Source of the DNA: Stenotrophomonas ginsengisoli
GTDB lineage: Bacteria; Pseudomonadota; Gammaproteobacteria; Xanthomonadales; Xanthomonadaceae
DNA: 64,000 nucleotides
Assembly (NCBI RefSeq): GCF_001431485.1
Contig: NZ_LDJM01000008.1
Span: forward strand, 1 to 64,000
Reading direction: 5' to 3'
In this document: piece by piece, positions 51,368-60,072 of the stretch
Layout of the letters: each line of letters starts with the position of its first letter
Numbering within the stretch: the stretch's first letter is position 1
Made by a program: the position numbers and the translations under genes
Notes under the pieces: model-generated
Told to the model about the DNA's origin: nothing
Database searches by the model: none
Seen by the model: the letters and a program-made list of their open reading frames with translations, nothing else

Positions 51368-51924
51368 GCCTGCGCGGCCGCTGGCTGGCAGTGATTGCCA
51401 CCGCGGCCGCAGCCGGCGTGCTGGCCGGCCAGTGGGCCGGTGGCCATTTCGCCGCCCCACCCTCGCCGGACCTGGCCGGCATGGCGCCGGGCGGCGCGGT
51501 GGAAGGCCAGCGCCTGCCCGACGACATGACCTTGAGCCTGCGCGATGGCCGCCCCCTGCGTCTGGCCGAACTGCGTGGCCGGCCGCTGCTGATCAATGTG
51601 TGGGCCAGCTGGTGTGCACCCTGCATCGAGGAAATGCCGGAACTTGCAGCCTTCTCCGCCGAACAGGGCGAAACCGGCGTGCGGGTGATCGGCCTGGCCC
51701 TGGATACGCCCGAGGCCGTGGAAGCCTTCCTGGCCCGGGTCCCGGTGCCTTATCCGATCGCCATCGAACCGCCCGGCCCGGCCGACAGCAGCGTGGCCCT
51801 GGGCAATGCGCGCGGCCTGCTGCCCTACACGGTATTGATCGATGCCGATGGGCGCCTGCACAAACGCAAACTGGGGCCGTTCGCGCCCGGCGAGATTGCC
51901 GGCTGGGCCCACAGGGCCAACTGA
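51364..51924 (+). CDS. TlpA/ResA-like periplasmic thiol-disulfide reductase
   Basis: A 186-residue membrane-anchored thioredoxin-like protein starting with GTG inside the dsbD stop (GTGA, 51364-51367). A transmembrane or signal segment (about 8-26) precedes a TlpA domain with active site W-A-S-W-C-A-P-C near 82 and the cis-Pro L-P-Y-T-V-L-I-D-A-D-G. Electrons probably come from DsbD, with which it is translationally coupled. Likely clients are cytochrome c maturation factors or other periplasmic thiols. Confidence 0.9.
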   Translation: MSLRGRWLAVIATAAAAGVLAGQWAGGHFAAPPSPDLAGMAPGGAVEGQRLPDDMTLSLRDGRPLRLAELRGRPLLINVWASWCAPCIEEMPELAAFSAEQGETGVRVIGLALDTPEAVEAFLARVPVPYPIAIEPPGPADSSVALGNARGLLPYTVLIDADGRLHKRKLGPFAPGEIAGWAHRAN

Positions 51925-52047
51925 TCCGGCATCCATACGCCAACGAATTTCAAACATTCGTTTCAAACACCCGTAACTTCGGCGAACTGGACAGTATCGC
52001 CAGCTTGCCGCAGACTCTGGATCTTCATTCCGCGACGCGTTGTTTCG

Positions 52048-52482
52048 ATGGCTCGACTGCTGGTACTGCATGGCCCCAACCTCAACCTGCTCGGCACGCG
52101 TGAGCCGGCGGTCTATGGCCACACCACCCTTGCCGACATCAACGCCAGTCTGCAGGCCACGGCCGAGGCCGCCGGCCACCAGCTGGAAAGCCTGCAGTCC
52201 AACGCCGAGCACACCCTGGTCGACCGCATCCAGGCCGCGCGCAGTGACGGCACCGCGTTCATCCTGATCAACCCGGCCGCTTTCACCCATACCTCGGTGG
52301 CGATCCGCGACGCCCTGGCCGCGGTGGCGATCCCGTTCATCGAAATCCACCTGTCCAACCCGCATGCACGTGAACCCTTCCGTGCGCACAGCTATTTCTC
52401 CGACAAGGCCGTCGGGGTGATCTGCGGGTTTGGCGCCGACAGTTACCGCTATGCGCTGGATGCAGCGCTGGCCCGGCTTTAA
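52048..52482 (+). CDS. aroQ: 3-dehydroquinate dehydratase, type II
   Basis: A 144-residue dodecameric enzyme of the shikimate pathway converting 3-dehydroquinate to 3-dehydroshikimate. [13 protein letters not shown] near residue 8, the catalytic Tyr in V-Y-G (23), N-P-A-A-F-T-H-T-S near 75 and [12 protein letters not shown] near 98 are all present. It is followed after 61 bases by accB and accC, the aroQ-accB-accC order common in gammaproteobacteria. Confidence 0.97.
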   Translation: MARLLVLHGPNLNLLGTREPAVYGHTTLADINASLQATAEAAGHQLESLQSNAEHTLVDRIQAARSDGTAFILINPAAFTHTSVAIRDALAAVAIPFIEIHLSNPHAREPFRAHSYFSDKAVGVICGFGADSYRYALDAALARL

Positions 52483-52543
52483 CCGACCCTTCCGCGCGCC
52501 CCACCGCTGCGGACATCCCTGACACAAGCAAGTAGAGGCACTC

Positions 52544-53026
52544 ATGGATCTGCGTAAAATCAAGAAGTTGATCGACCTGCTGGAAGAATCCAACCTGGCC
52601 GAGATCGAGATCAAGGAAGGCGAGGAATCGGTTCGTCTGTCCCGCGCGCCGACCGGTGCCTACGCCGTTGCCGCACCGATGATGGCCGCCCCGATGGCCG
52701 CCGCACCGGCCCCGGCCCCGGCCATGCCGATGAGCTCGCCCACCGAAGCCCCGACCGGTGGCAGCAAGCCGGCCGCCAATGCCCTGCCCGACGGCCAGGT
52801 CCAGCGCGCGCCGATGGTCGGCACCTTCTATTCCTCTTCGGCCCCGGACAAGCCGGCCTTCGTCAGCGTCGGCCAGACCGTCAAGGCCGGCGACACCCTG
52901 GCCATCATCGAAGCGATGAAGATGTTCAACCCGATCGAAGCCGAGTTCTCCGGCACCGTGGTGGCCATCCTGGGCACCAACGGCCAGCCGGTCGAGTTTG
53001 ACCAGCCGCTGTTCGTGATCGCCTGA
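52544..53026 (+). CDS. accB: Biotin carboxyl carrier protein of acetyl-CoA carboxylase
   Basis: A 160-residue BCCP. The N-terminal [13 protein letters not shown] segment, an Ala/Pro/Met-rich linker (about 45-80) and a biotinyl domain with E-A-M-K-M carrying the biotin-acceptor Lys126 are visible. The thumb S-S-S-A-P-D-K-P is typical of the acetyl-CoA carboxylase carrier. It supplies carboxyl groups for malonyl-CoA synthesis. It precedes accC by 10 bases. Confidence 0.98.
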   Translation: MDLRKIKKLIDLLEESNLAEIEIKEGEESVRLSRAPTGAYAVAAPMMAAPMAAAPAPAPAMPMSSPTEAPTGGSKPAANALPDGQVQRAPMVGTFYSSSAPDKPAFVSVGQTVKAGDTLAIIEAMKMFNPIEAEFSGTVVAILGTNGQPVEFDQPLFVIA

Positions 53027-53036
53027 GGGCGCAGCC

Positions 53037-54404
53037 ATGATCGAGAAGGTCGTCATCGCCAACCGAGGCGAAATCGCATTGCGCATCGTGCGGGCCTGCC
53101 AGGCGCTGGGCATCCGCACCGTGGCCGTGCATTCCACCGTGGACCGCAACCTCAAGCACGTGGCGATGGCCGATGAATCGGTGTGCATCGGCCCGGGCCC
53201 GTCTGCGGAAAGCTACCTGAACATGCCGCGCATCATTGCCGCGGCCGAAGTCACCGATGCCCAGGCCATCCACCCGGGCTACGGCTTCCTGTCGGAAAAC
53301 GCCGACTTCGCCGAGCGTGTGGAGCAGTCCGGTTTCATCTTCATCGGCCCGCGCGCCGAGACCATCCGCCTGATGGGCGACAAGGTCGAGGCGATCCGTG
53401 CGATGAAGGCGGCCGGCGTGCCCTGCGTGCCCGGCTCGGGCGGCCCACTGGGCGAGGACATCGTGGCCAACACGCGCATCGCGCGCGAGATCGGCTACCC
53501 GGTGATCATCAAGGCTTCCGGCGGCGGCGGCGGCCGTGGCATGCGCGTGGTGCATGCCGAAGGCGCGCTGAAGTCCTCCATCGAGACCACCAAGAGTGAA
53601 GCCAAGGCCGCGTTCGGCAATGGCGAGGTGTACATGGAGAAGTACCTGGAAAATCCGCGCCATGTGGAAATCCAGGTGCTGGCCGACGGCCAGGGCAATG
53701 CCATCCACCTGGGCGAACGCGACTGCTCGATGCAGCGCCGCCACCAGAAGGTGGTGGAAGAAGCCCCGGCACCGGGCATCACCCCGGAACTGCGCGCACA
53801 GATCGGCAAGGTCTGCGTGGATGCCTGCATCCGCATCGGCTACCGCGGCGCCGGCACCTTCGAATTCCTGTTTGAAGGCGGCAAGTTCTATTTCATCGAA
53901 ATGAACACCCGCGTGCAGGTCGAACACCCGGTCACCGAAATGGTCACCGGTATCGACCTGGTCGCCGAGCAGCTGCGCGTGGCCGCTGGCCAGAAGCTGA
54001 CCATCAAGCAGGAAGACGTGGTGCTCACCGGCCATGCCATCGAGTGCCGCATCAACGCCGAGGACCCGGAAAGCTTCATGCCGCACCCGGGCACCATCAC
54101 CGCGTTCCATCCGCCGGGTGGCCCGGGCGTGCGTGTGGATACCCACATCTACGCCGGTTACAAGGTGCCGCCGAACTACGACTCGATGATCGGCAAGCTG
54201 ATCGTGCACGGCCCGGATCGTGAAACCGCCATCGCCCGCATGCGGGTGGCGTTGAACGAAACCGTGGTGGAAGGCATCAAGACCAACATCCCGCTGCAGC
54301 AGCGCATCATGCGCGATGTCGGCTTCCAGACCGGTGGGCAGAACATCCACTACCTGGAAAAGCGTCTGGCCGAGCGCAAGACCAAGTCGATCGAACTGAC
54401 CTGA
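53037..54404 (+). CDS. accC: Biotin carboxylase subunit of acetyl-CoA carboxylase
   Basis: A 455-residue ATP-grasp enzyme. [13 protein letters not shown] near the start, the glycine-rich ATP lid [12 protein letters not shown] near 160, [12 protein letters not shown] near 286 and [12 protein letters not shown] are diagnostic. It carboxylates the biotin on AccB using bicarbonate and ATP. A terminator follows. Confidence 0.98.
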   Translation: MIEKVVIANRGEIALRIVRACQALGIRTVAVHSTVDRNLKHVAMADESVCIGPGPSAESYLNMPRIIAAAEVTDAQAIHPGYGFLSENADFAERVEQSGFIFIGPRAETIRLMGDKVEAIRAMKAAGVPCVPGSGGPLGEDIVANTRIAREIGYPVIIKASGGGGGRGMRVVHAEGALKSSIETTKSEAKAAFGNGEVYMEKYLENPRHVEIQVLADGQGNAIHLGERDCSMQRRHQKVVEEAPAPGITPELRAQIGKVCVDACIRIGYRGAGTFEFLFEGGKFYFIEMNTRVQVEHPVTEMVTGIDLVAEQLRVAAGQKLTIKQEDVVLTGHAIECRINAEDPESFMPHPGTITAFHPPGGPGVRVDTHIYAGYKVPPNYDSMIGKLIVHGPDRETAIARMRVALNETVVEGIKTNIPLQQRIMRDVGFQTGGQNIHYLEKRLAERKTKSIELT

Positions 54405-54424
54405 GTGGCAACACCGCAGGCATG

Positions 54425-54452
54425 AAAAAGGCGGGCATTGCCCGCCTTTTTC
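54425..54452. terminator. Bidirectional terminator after accC
   Basis: AAAAA-GGCGGGC-ATT-GCCCGCC-TTTTT between accC and a convergent leftward gene. Confidence 0.9.
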
Positions 54453-54477
54453 CTTGCCCTTCCGGCACCGGCAAAGA

Positions 54478-54846
54478 TCAGCGCGCGCCGGTTTTCTCAG
54501 CAGTGACCTGGCTGCCTTCCAGCGGCTGGGTGCCCAGCGGCGAGGCCGGGTCCAGGATCAGCACCGTCTCGGCCGAGCCGTCCGGCCACAGGATCTGCAA
54601 TGAGCTGCCCGCCGGCAGGGTCGAGAACGGCATGCCCGACTGCGCCCGGTACACCGCTGCGGCCTGGCTGGCCCCGGCACGGCGCTGGTCCAGCGGCGAA
54701 TCCACCGTGGTCAGCTTGACCTGGGACAGGTTGCGGTACTCGTGCGTGTCGATCAGCAGCACTCCCACCGCAGCGGCCGAATACGCCACCAGCAGGAACA
54801 CCCACAGCCAGAAGCGGGCACCGTGGAGCAGACGGCGATGTTTCAT
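54478..54846 (-). CDS. Small membrane-anchored protein of unknown function
   Basis: A 122-residue protein with one transmembrane helix (F-W-L-W-V-F-L-L-V-A-Y-S-A-A-A-V-G-V, about 12-30) and a periplasmic part containing S-P-L-D-Q-R-R-A-G-A-S-Q-A-A-A-V-Y and a C-terminal small beta-rich domain (L-Q-I-L-W-P-D-G-S-A-E-T). No family was recognised. It starts inside the stop of the preceding gene (ATGA, 54843-54846), so both are made together. Confidence 0.7.
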   Translation of the reverse strand: MKHRRLLHGARFWLWVFLLVAYSAAAVGVLLIDTHEYRNLSQVKLTTVDSPLDQRRAGASQAAAVYRAQSGMPFSTLPAGSSLQILWPDGSAETVLILDPASPLGTQPLEGSQVTAEKTGAR

Positions 54847-55805
54847 GAGCGCACCCCGCGAGGACGGCGCAGCTGGTTGATCAACTGGTTCATTTTTTCC
54901 ACACCCTGCGGCGGCACCGCCGCATCGAACACGAAAGACTCAAAATCCTGGTCGGGCTTGCGCGAGCAGATCCCGGCGTTGGCACAATAACTGCTCATCA
55001 GCACACTGTCCGGTCCGCAGGCCATGCCCAGCCGGCATGCCGCCACCTGCCAGGCCAATTGTGTGAACTGGGTCCCAGCCACTGCATCGTGCAAAGCCGC
55101 ATCACCAGCGGCCACTGCGCCCATCGCCGGTGACAGGGCCAGAAAGGCTTCCGGGTCCTGGGACTGGATCACCCGCTCCACCAACTGGCGGCGGTAATCA
55201 TCGTCATCGCTCAGCGGCTGCCCCATGGCCAACAGCGCTGCTTCGGCGGCCAGGTGGCCCGCCTGTGCGGCGCGCCGGCGCTGCAGCACGATGCCCGCGT
55301 GGCCGGGCTGGTCGGCGGGGGCAAACCCATGGCAGCGCTGGCCCAGGCGGGAGCGCGCGGCAACCAGCGCCTGCAGCGGGCCGCCACCTGCCGTGGCCAG
55401 CAACCGGTCATCCAGCGCATAGCCCTGCGGGTCCTGCAGGTATTGCCCGCAATAGTCATGGATACGGCTCAGCGTCCAGCCCGCCTGGGCGTCACCAGCA
55501 GCGACGGCGTATTGCAACTGACGGGCGTAGTCATACAGATTGCCGCGCCCTTCCAGGCCAGCAGCCATATCCAGTGGCAGGGCGGGGATGGCATTGCCGG
55601 CCGGCTGGTCGTCGCGCTGCCGGGAAAGCCCCAGCACCCGGGTGGTGGCTGGCAACAGGCTGCTGACCGGCAATGGTGCCGGTGCCTCCAGCCCCGCCTG
55701 CGGCAGACGCTGGCCCACGGCCACGCCCAGCAACAGCAGTGCCCCGGCCAGTACCGGCAGCAGCAAGACAAGACGTCGTTGGAGAAAGGGCTGCAGCGGA
55801 GGCAT
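54843..55805 (-). CDS. Membrane-anchored periplasmic protein of unknown function
   Basis: A 320-residue protein with an N-terminal transmembrane helix (L-V-L-L-L-P-V-L-A-G-A-L-L-L-L, about 12-30) and a long Ala-rich helical periplasmic domain that could be built of TPR/SEL1-like repeats (Y-D-Y-A-R-Q-L-Q-Y-A-V-A-A-G-D-A-Q-A-G). Several cysteines (D-Y-C-G-Q-Y, A-A-C-R-L-G-M-A-C, Y-C-A-N-A-G-I-C-S) suggest disulfides near the C-terminus. No name can be given. It is the first gene of a coupled pair, divergent from prmA. Confidence 0.7.
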   Translation of the reverse strand: MPPLQPFLQRRLVLLLPVLAGALLLLGVAVGQRLPQAGLEAPAPLPVSSLLPATTRVLGLSRQRDDQPAGNAIPALPLDMAAGLEGRGNLYDYARQLQYAVAAGDAQAGWTLSRIHDYCGQYLQDPQGYALDDRLLATAGGGPLQALVAARSRLGQRCHGFAPADQPGHAGIVLQRRRAAQAGHLAAEAALLAMGQPLSDDDDYRRQLVERVIQSQDPEAFLALSPAMGAVAAGDAALHDAVAGTQFTQLAWQVAACRLGMACGPDSVLMSSYCANAGICSRKPDQDFESFVFDAAVPPQGVEKMNQLINQLRRPRGVRS

Positions 55806-55950
55806 GGTCTGGGCGCGAAGCGGGCCTGGACAGGAGGCTGGAGTTTAGCCGCTGTACCGGCAAGCGGGCTGAATTGGCCACACCGGGGCGCGCATTCCGA
55901 CGCCGGCTCGTCTACGATGCCCGCTTCTGCCTTGTTGTTTCCCAAGCCCC

Positions 55951-56862
55951 ATGCCCTTTCTCGAACTCACCCTGCGTTGCACCGAAACCACCCAGCCGCG
56001 CTATGAAAATGCGCTGGATGACGTCGGCGCACTGTCGGTCACCCTGCTCGATGCCGATGCAGACACCAGCAACGAGCGGGCGATCCTGGAGCCGGGCGTG
56101 GGCGAAACCCCGCTGTGGGGCGAACTGATCCTCACTGCCCTGTTCGATGCCGATACCAATGCGCTGGCCCTGCTGGCCGCCCTGGAATCCTTCGACCCGG
56201 GCCTGGAGTGGTCCGGGGTGAGCTTCCGTGCGGTGGCCGACGAGGACTGGGAGCGCGCCTGGCTGGATACCTTCCAGCCGATGTCCTTCGGCCGTCGTAC
56301 CTGGATCGTGCCGTGGAACCACGAGCTGCCCGACGCCGCCCAGGTTGCCGATGCGGCCATCGTGCGTCTGGATCCGGGCCTGGCTTTCGGCTCGGGCACC
56401 CATCCGACCACCGCGCTGTGCCTGCGCTGGCTGGACCAGCTGGCCGACGAGGGCAAGCTGGCCGGGCAGACCGTGCTGGATTTCGGCTGTGGCTCGGGCA
56501 TCCTCGCCCTGGCTGCCCTCAAGCTGGGCGCCGCAGCCGCAGTGGGCGTGGACAACGACCCGCAGGCCATCATCGCCACCCATGACAATGGGCAGCGCAA
56601 TGGCGTGAGCATTGCCACCTATCTGCCCGAGGACGAGCCGGCAGACACCTATCCGGTGGTGGTGGCCAACATCCTGGCCGTGGCCCTGGATGCCTTGGCC
56701 GAGGTCCTGGCCAGCCGTGTCGCCACCGGCGGCGTGATTGCCCTGTCAGGCATCCTGCATGGCCAGGAAGACGAACTGCTGCAGCGCTATGCGCAGTGGT
56801 TCGACGACCTGGTTGCCACCCAGGATGGCGACTGGATGCGCATCACCGGCCGCCGCCGCTGA
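55951..56862 (+). CDS. prmA: Ribosomal protein L11 methyltransferase
   Basis: A 303-residue SAM-dependent methyltransferase that trimethylates lysines and the N-terminus of ribosomal protein L11. The N-terminal substrate-recognition domain ends with W-I-V-P-W-N-H near 120, then [14 protein letters not shown] near 142 and the SAM motif [11 protein letters not shown] near 178; N-I-L-A is the catalytic-core motif near 240. It is followed after 4 bases by a DUF3426 gene and then fis. Confidence 0.96.
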   Translation: MPFLELTLRCTETTQPRYENALDDVGALSVTLLDADADTSNERAILEPGVGETPLWGELILTALFDADTNALALLAALESFDPGLEWSGVSFRAVADEDWERAWLDTFQPMSFGRRTWIVPWNHELPDAAQVADAAIVRLDPGLAFGSGTHPTTALCLRWLDQLADEGKLAGQTVLDFGCGSGILALAALKLGAAAAVGVDNDPQAIIATHDNGQRNGVSIATYLPEDEPADTYPVVVANILAVALDALAEVLASRVATGGVIALSGILHGQEDELLQRYAQWFDDLVATQDGDWMRITGRRR

Positions 56863-56866
56863 TCCC

Positions 56867-57580
56867 ATGAGCCAGCACCAGCCGCCCCGCCAGTCCCTGG
56901 CCGCCCTGTTGCGCAGCCCGGCCCCCTCCCCGGTGGCCGCGCCGGCTGCTGACGATGTGCCGGCCAGCACACCGCAGCCCGTGCAGGAGGAGCCGGCGCG
57001 TGCTGACACCGCCGCACCGCAGCCGTTGCCCGACAGTGCTGACAACGCGCCTGCCGCCACCGCGCCGGCGGCCAGTGATGCGGCCCCCACCTTCCTGCGC
57101 CAGGGCCCGCCTGGCCCGCAGATGGCCCGCTGGCAATGGCTGCTGGCCGCCGGCCTGGCGGCCTTGCTGGTGTTGCAGGTGGTGCTGGCCGACCGCTCGC
57201 GCCTGGCCAGCGACCCGGCCCACCGACCGTGGCTGGAAAACCTGTGCGGGGTGCTGCGCTGCCGCCTGCCGACCTGGCAGGAGCCGGAAGCGTTCAACAT
57301 GCTCCAGCGCAGCGTGCTGCCGGTGCCCGGCCAGCCCGGCACCCTGCAGGTGGAAGCCAGCTTCCGCAACGACGCCCGCTGGCGCCAGGCCCTGCCCTTG
57401 ATCGAACTGACCCTGTCCACCGCCGATGGCCAGGTCAGTGGCCAGCGCATCTTCGCCCCGGCCGAATACCTGGGCAGCGACGCGCCAGCCTGGCTGGAAC
57501 CGGGCCAGAGCGCCCAGGCCAGCTTCCAGCTGGTGGAGCCGGCACCGGCCGCCGAAGCCTTCCATTTCCGCTTCCGCTGA
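56867..57580 (+). CDS. DUF3426-domain membrane protein
   Basis: A 237-residue protein with a Pro/Ala-rich cytoplasmic part (1-80), one transmembrane helix (L-L-A-A-G-L-A-A-L-L-V-L-Q-V-V, about 93-112) and a periplasmic domain with R-P-W-L-E-N-L-C-G-V-L-R-C and P-L-I-E-L-T-L-S-T-A-D-G-Q, ending with the F-H-F-R-F-R strand: the DUF3426 pattern. In relatives an N-terminal zinc-ribbon (MJ0042) is often present; it is absent here. Function is unknown. MSQHQPPRQS at 56867 follows the prmA stop immediately. Confidence 0.8.
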   Translation: MSQHQPPRQSLAALLRSPAPSPVAAPAADDVPASTPQPVQEEPARADTAAPQPLPDSADNAPAATAPAASDAAPTFLRQGPPGPQMARWQWLLAAGLAALLVLQVVLADRSRLASDPAHRPWLENLCGVLRCRLPTWQEPEAFNMLQRSVLPVPGQPGTLQVEASFRNDARWRQALPLIELTLSTADGQVSGQRIFAPAEYLGSDAPAWLEPGQSAQASFQLVEPAPAAEAFHFRFR

Positions 57581-57670
57581 CGCCCGCAGATGGTCATTTG
57601 ATCGCCAGCGCGCTAAACTGCGCGCCTGCACGGCTGCGCTGTCAGCCCGACCATTTCGCTGGAAACTCCC

Positions 57671-57949
57671 TTGAACGTACCCGTCTCCCGTCCTGACAAC
57701 AGTCGTGGCGTCCCCCGCCCGCCGTTGCGTGAAAGCGTCGCCCATGCCGTTCGCCGCTACCTGCGCGACCTGGATGGCTGCGATGCCGATGACGTGTACG
57801 AGGTGGTCCTGCGCGAGATGGAAATCCCGTTGTTCACCGAAGTGCTCAACCACTGCGAAGGCAACCAGAGCCGCGCCGCGGCGATGCTCGGCATCCACCG
57901 TGCCACCCTGCGCAAGAAGCTGCGCGAATACGGCCTGATCCCGGCCTGA
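57671..57949 (+). CDS. fis: Fis-family nucleoid-associated regulator
   Basis: A 92-residue Fis-like protein. The C-terminal helix-turn-helix [20 protein letters not shown] is the Fis signature, and [11 protein letters not shown] is the dimer region. It bends DNA and coordinates rRNA, replication and recombination with growth. The start is a TTG at 57671; no ATG precedes the conserved part in frame, so a non-ATG start is needed. Location after prmA and the DUF3426 gene fits Xanthomonadaceae, where fis neighbours prmA. Confidence 0.92.
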   Translation: MNVPVSRPDNSRGVPRPPLRESVAHAVRRYLRDLDGCDADDVYEVVLREMEIPLFTEVLNHCEGNQSRAAAMLGIHRATLRKKLREYGLIPA

Positions 57950-58002
57950 GCTCTCCCTGCTGCCGGCCCTGCCCGGCAGCGCGCGGCATACCGCCCGCGC
58001 CT

Positions 58003-58998
58003 TCAGCCGCCAGCCTTCCAGTAGTAGCGCACCACATGGAAGAACACCGGGGCGGCAAAACACACCGAATCCAGGCGGTCGAGCATGCCGCCATGGCCCT
58101 CGATCATGTGGCCCCAGTCCTTGATCCCGCGGTCGCGCTTGATCGCCGACATCACCAGCCCGCCCCAGAAGCCCATCAGGTTGATCAGCAGTGACAGCCC
58201 GAAGGCCTGCAGCGGGGTGAACGGTGTGATCCACCACAGCGCCATGCCCAGCAGGCTGGCACTGAGCACGCCGCCGACAAAGCCTTCCACGGTCTTGGAC
58301 GGTGACAGCTTCGGTGCGATCAGGCGCTTGCCCAGCAGCTTGCCCCAGATGTACTGCAGCACGTCCGAGGACTGCACCACCAGCACCATGAAGGCGAACA
58401 GCAGCACGTTGCGGTGGCTGTCATATCCGGGCACCTGCAGGTTGAGCAGCAACGGCACGTGGGAAATGCAGAACACGCAGATCATCAGCCCCCACTGCAC
58501 CTTGGCCGTGCGCTCCAGGTAGTGGGTGGTGTCGCCACCGATGGTGGCCAGGATCGGCAGGAACAGGAACGCATAGACCGGGATCAGCAGGGTGTACAGG
58601 CCGTACCAGTCGATCCAGACCAGGTAGTACTGCCACGGCAGCACGATGTAGAAGGCGGCCAGCAGGGCGTAGTAATCGCCGGAGCGGGTCGGCGCCAGGG
58701 TGATGAACTCGCGCAGGGCAAACAGCGAGATCAAGGCAAACAGCACGATCACCCCGGCCCGGTCGAACAACAGGGCCAGGCCGATGACGATGGCCATCAC
58801 CCACCAGGCACGGATGCGCGAGACCAGGTTGGCCACCACCGCACTGGGCTGGCCACGCCGGCGCTGCCTCCAGCTCAGGGTTTCCGCGATCACGGTGGCC
58901 AGCACCAGCACCGCGCCGATGCCGGCAAACAGCAGGCCGGTCTGCTGGCCGACGCTGCGCGTGGCCAGCTCGCCGGAAAACAGCATCAACCCGCTCAT
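58003..58998 (-). CDS. CdsA-like phosphatidate cytidylyltransferase (YnbB-type)
   Basis: A 331-residue membrane protein with about eight hydrophobic segments. The CTP-transferase signature is complete: S-A-I-K-R-D-R-G-I-K-D-W-G followed by I-E-G-H-G-G-M-L-D-R-L-D-S near residue 295. It would activate phosphatidic acid to CDP-diacylglycerol. It is the last gene of the leftward lipid cluster and starts in the stop codon of the acyltransferase gene (ATGA, 58995-58998). A housekeeping cdsA is expected elsewhere, so this is probably the dedicated copy for the cluster. Confidence 0.88.
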   Translation of the reverse strand: MSGLMLFSGELATRSVGQQTGLLFAGIGAVLVLATVIAETLSWRQRRRGQPSAVVANLVSRIRAWWVMAIVIGLALLFDRAGVIVLFALISLFALREFITLAPTRSGDYYALLAAFYIVLPWQYYLVWIDWYGLYTLLIPVYAFLFLPILATIGGDTTHYLERTAKVQWGLMICVFCISHVPLLLNLQVPGYDSHRNVLLFAFMVLVVQSSDVLQYIWGKLLGKRLIAPKLSPSKTVEGFVGGVLSASLLGMALWWITPFTPLQAFGLSLLINLMGFWGGLVMSAIKRDRGIKDWGHMIEGHGGMLDRLDSVCFAAPVFFHVVRYYWKAGG

Positions 58999-59624
58999 GC
59001 GCGGCCTCCGGCCGGTGCCAGCTGCAGCAGTGCCTGGGCGGTGCGCTGCAGGAAGGCGGCCTTGCCCTCGCCGGCCTGCAGGCGCAGCGGCGCGCCGAAG
59101 CTGGCCGTGCACAGCAGCGGCAACGGCAGCAGCCGGCCCTTGGGCATCACCCGCTTGAGGTTGTCGATCCACACCGGCACGAACTCCAGCTCCGGGCGCT
59201 GCCGGGCCAGGTGGTAGATGCCGCTCTTGAATGGCAGCAGCGGCTCCTCGCCGGTATTGCGCGTGCCTTCCGGGAACAGGATCAGCGACGCCCCGCCATC
59301 GACCGCATCGCACAATACCTGCAGCGGGTCGTGCTGGCGCCCGGCCGCCTCGCGCTGCACCAGCACGCCGTTGAACACCGCATCGATCAGGTAACGGCGC
59401 AGGCCATCGCGCTGCCAGTAGTCGGCCGCGGCCACCGGGCGTACCTGGCGGCGCAATGCCGGCGGCATCGAGGACCAGATCAACACGAAGTCGCCATGGC
59501 TGGCGTGGTTGCCGTAGTAGATGCGGCGTTCGCACGAGGGCGCGCAGCCCAGCCACAGCGCGCGCGCGCCGGTGAGCACATGGATGGCGCCACTGCAGGC
59601 GCGGGCAATCAGGTCGGCAAACAT
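58995..59624 (-). CDS. PlsC-like 1-acylglycerol-phosphate acyltransferase
   Basis: A 209-residue acyltransferase with Y-G-N-H-A-S-H-G-D-F (the N-H-x4-D catalytic motif, near 38) and L-F-P-E-G-T-R-N near 115, both PlsC/LPLAT family hallmarks. It would transfer an acyl chain to lysophosphatidate or a related lipid, providing substrate for the CdsA-like enzyme downstream. The start MFADLIARAC at 59624 has the site GGGGAG six bases upstream; another ATG (59630) directly abuts that site and was rejected. Confidence 0.88.
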   Translation of the reverse strand: MFADLIARACSGAIHVLTGARALWLGCAPSCERRIYYGNHASHGDFVLIWSSMPPALRRQVRPVAAADYWQRDGLRRYLIDAVFNGVLVQREAAGRQHDPLQVLCDAVDGGASLILFPEGTRNTGEEPLLPFKSGIYHLARQRPELEFVPVWIDNLKRVMPKGRLLPLPLLCTASFGAPLRLQAGEGKAAFLQRTAQALLQLAPAGGRA

Positions 59625-59637
59625 CGGCATCTCCCCT

Positions 59638-60072
59638 TCACGGCTGCGGCCAGAGCACGGCCAGCAGCAACAACAGCGTCTGCACACCGGTCATCAGGTA
59701 TTGCCCGCGCAGCAGGCCACGCATGCCCGCCCAGCGCAGGTCCCAGCCACGCAGCGCGCCCTGGGCGCGGCGGCGCAGGCCGGTAGCGGCCAGCAGCTGG
59801 TCCACCCGCTGTGCCGCCGCCTCACCGTGCAGGCCTTCGTCCAGCAGCAGCCGCAGCAGGTCGGCATCCAGCTGCACGCGCCAGGCATAAAACCCCTGCA
59901 CCAGGCCGGCCAGCACGCTGGCCAGCAACAGGGCCATCGGCAACAGGCCGGCGTTCGGCAACAGGCCCAGCAGCACCAAGGCGGCCAACAGCAGGGCCAG
60001 TGACAGCCACGCCGGCCCACGCCCCTGGCGCAGCAGCAAGTGCATGGCGGCATGATCGGGCAGCGCGCTCAT
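59638..60072 (-). CDS. Small membrane protein of the lipid cluster, unknown function
   Basis: A 144-residue protein with two hydrophobic hairpin segments (about 20-60) and a C-terminal one (L-M-T-G-V-Q-T-L-L-L-L-L-A-V-L). The middle part is helical with H-G-E-A-A-A-Q-R-V-D-Q-L-L. No family was recognised. It starts in the stop of the phosphatase gene (ATGA, 60069-60072) and is followed by the acyltransferase gene, so it belongs to the operon. Confidence 0.7.
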   Translation of the reverse strand: MSALPDHAAMHLLLRQGRGPAWLSLALLLAALVLLGLLPNAGLLPMALLLASVLAGLVQGFYAWRVQLDADLLRLLLDEGLHGEAAAQRVDQLLAATGLRRRAQGALRGWDLRWAGMRGLLRGQYLMTGVQTLLLLLAVLWPQP

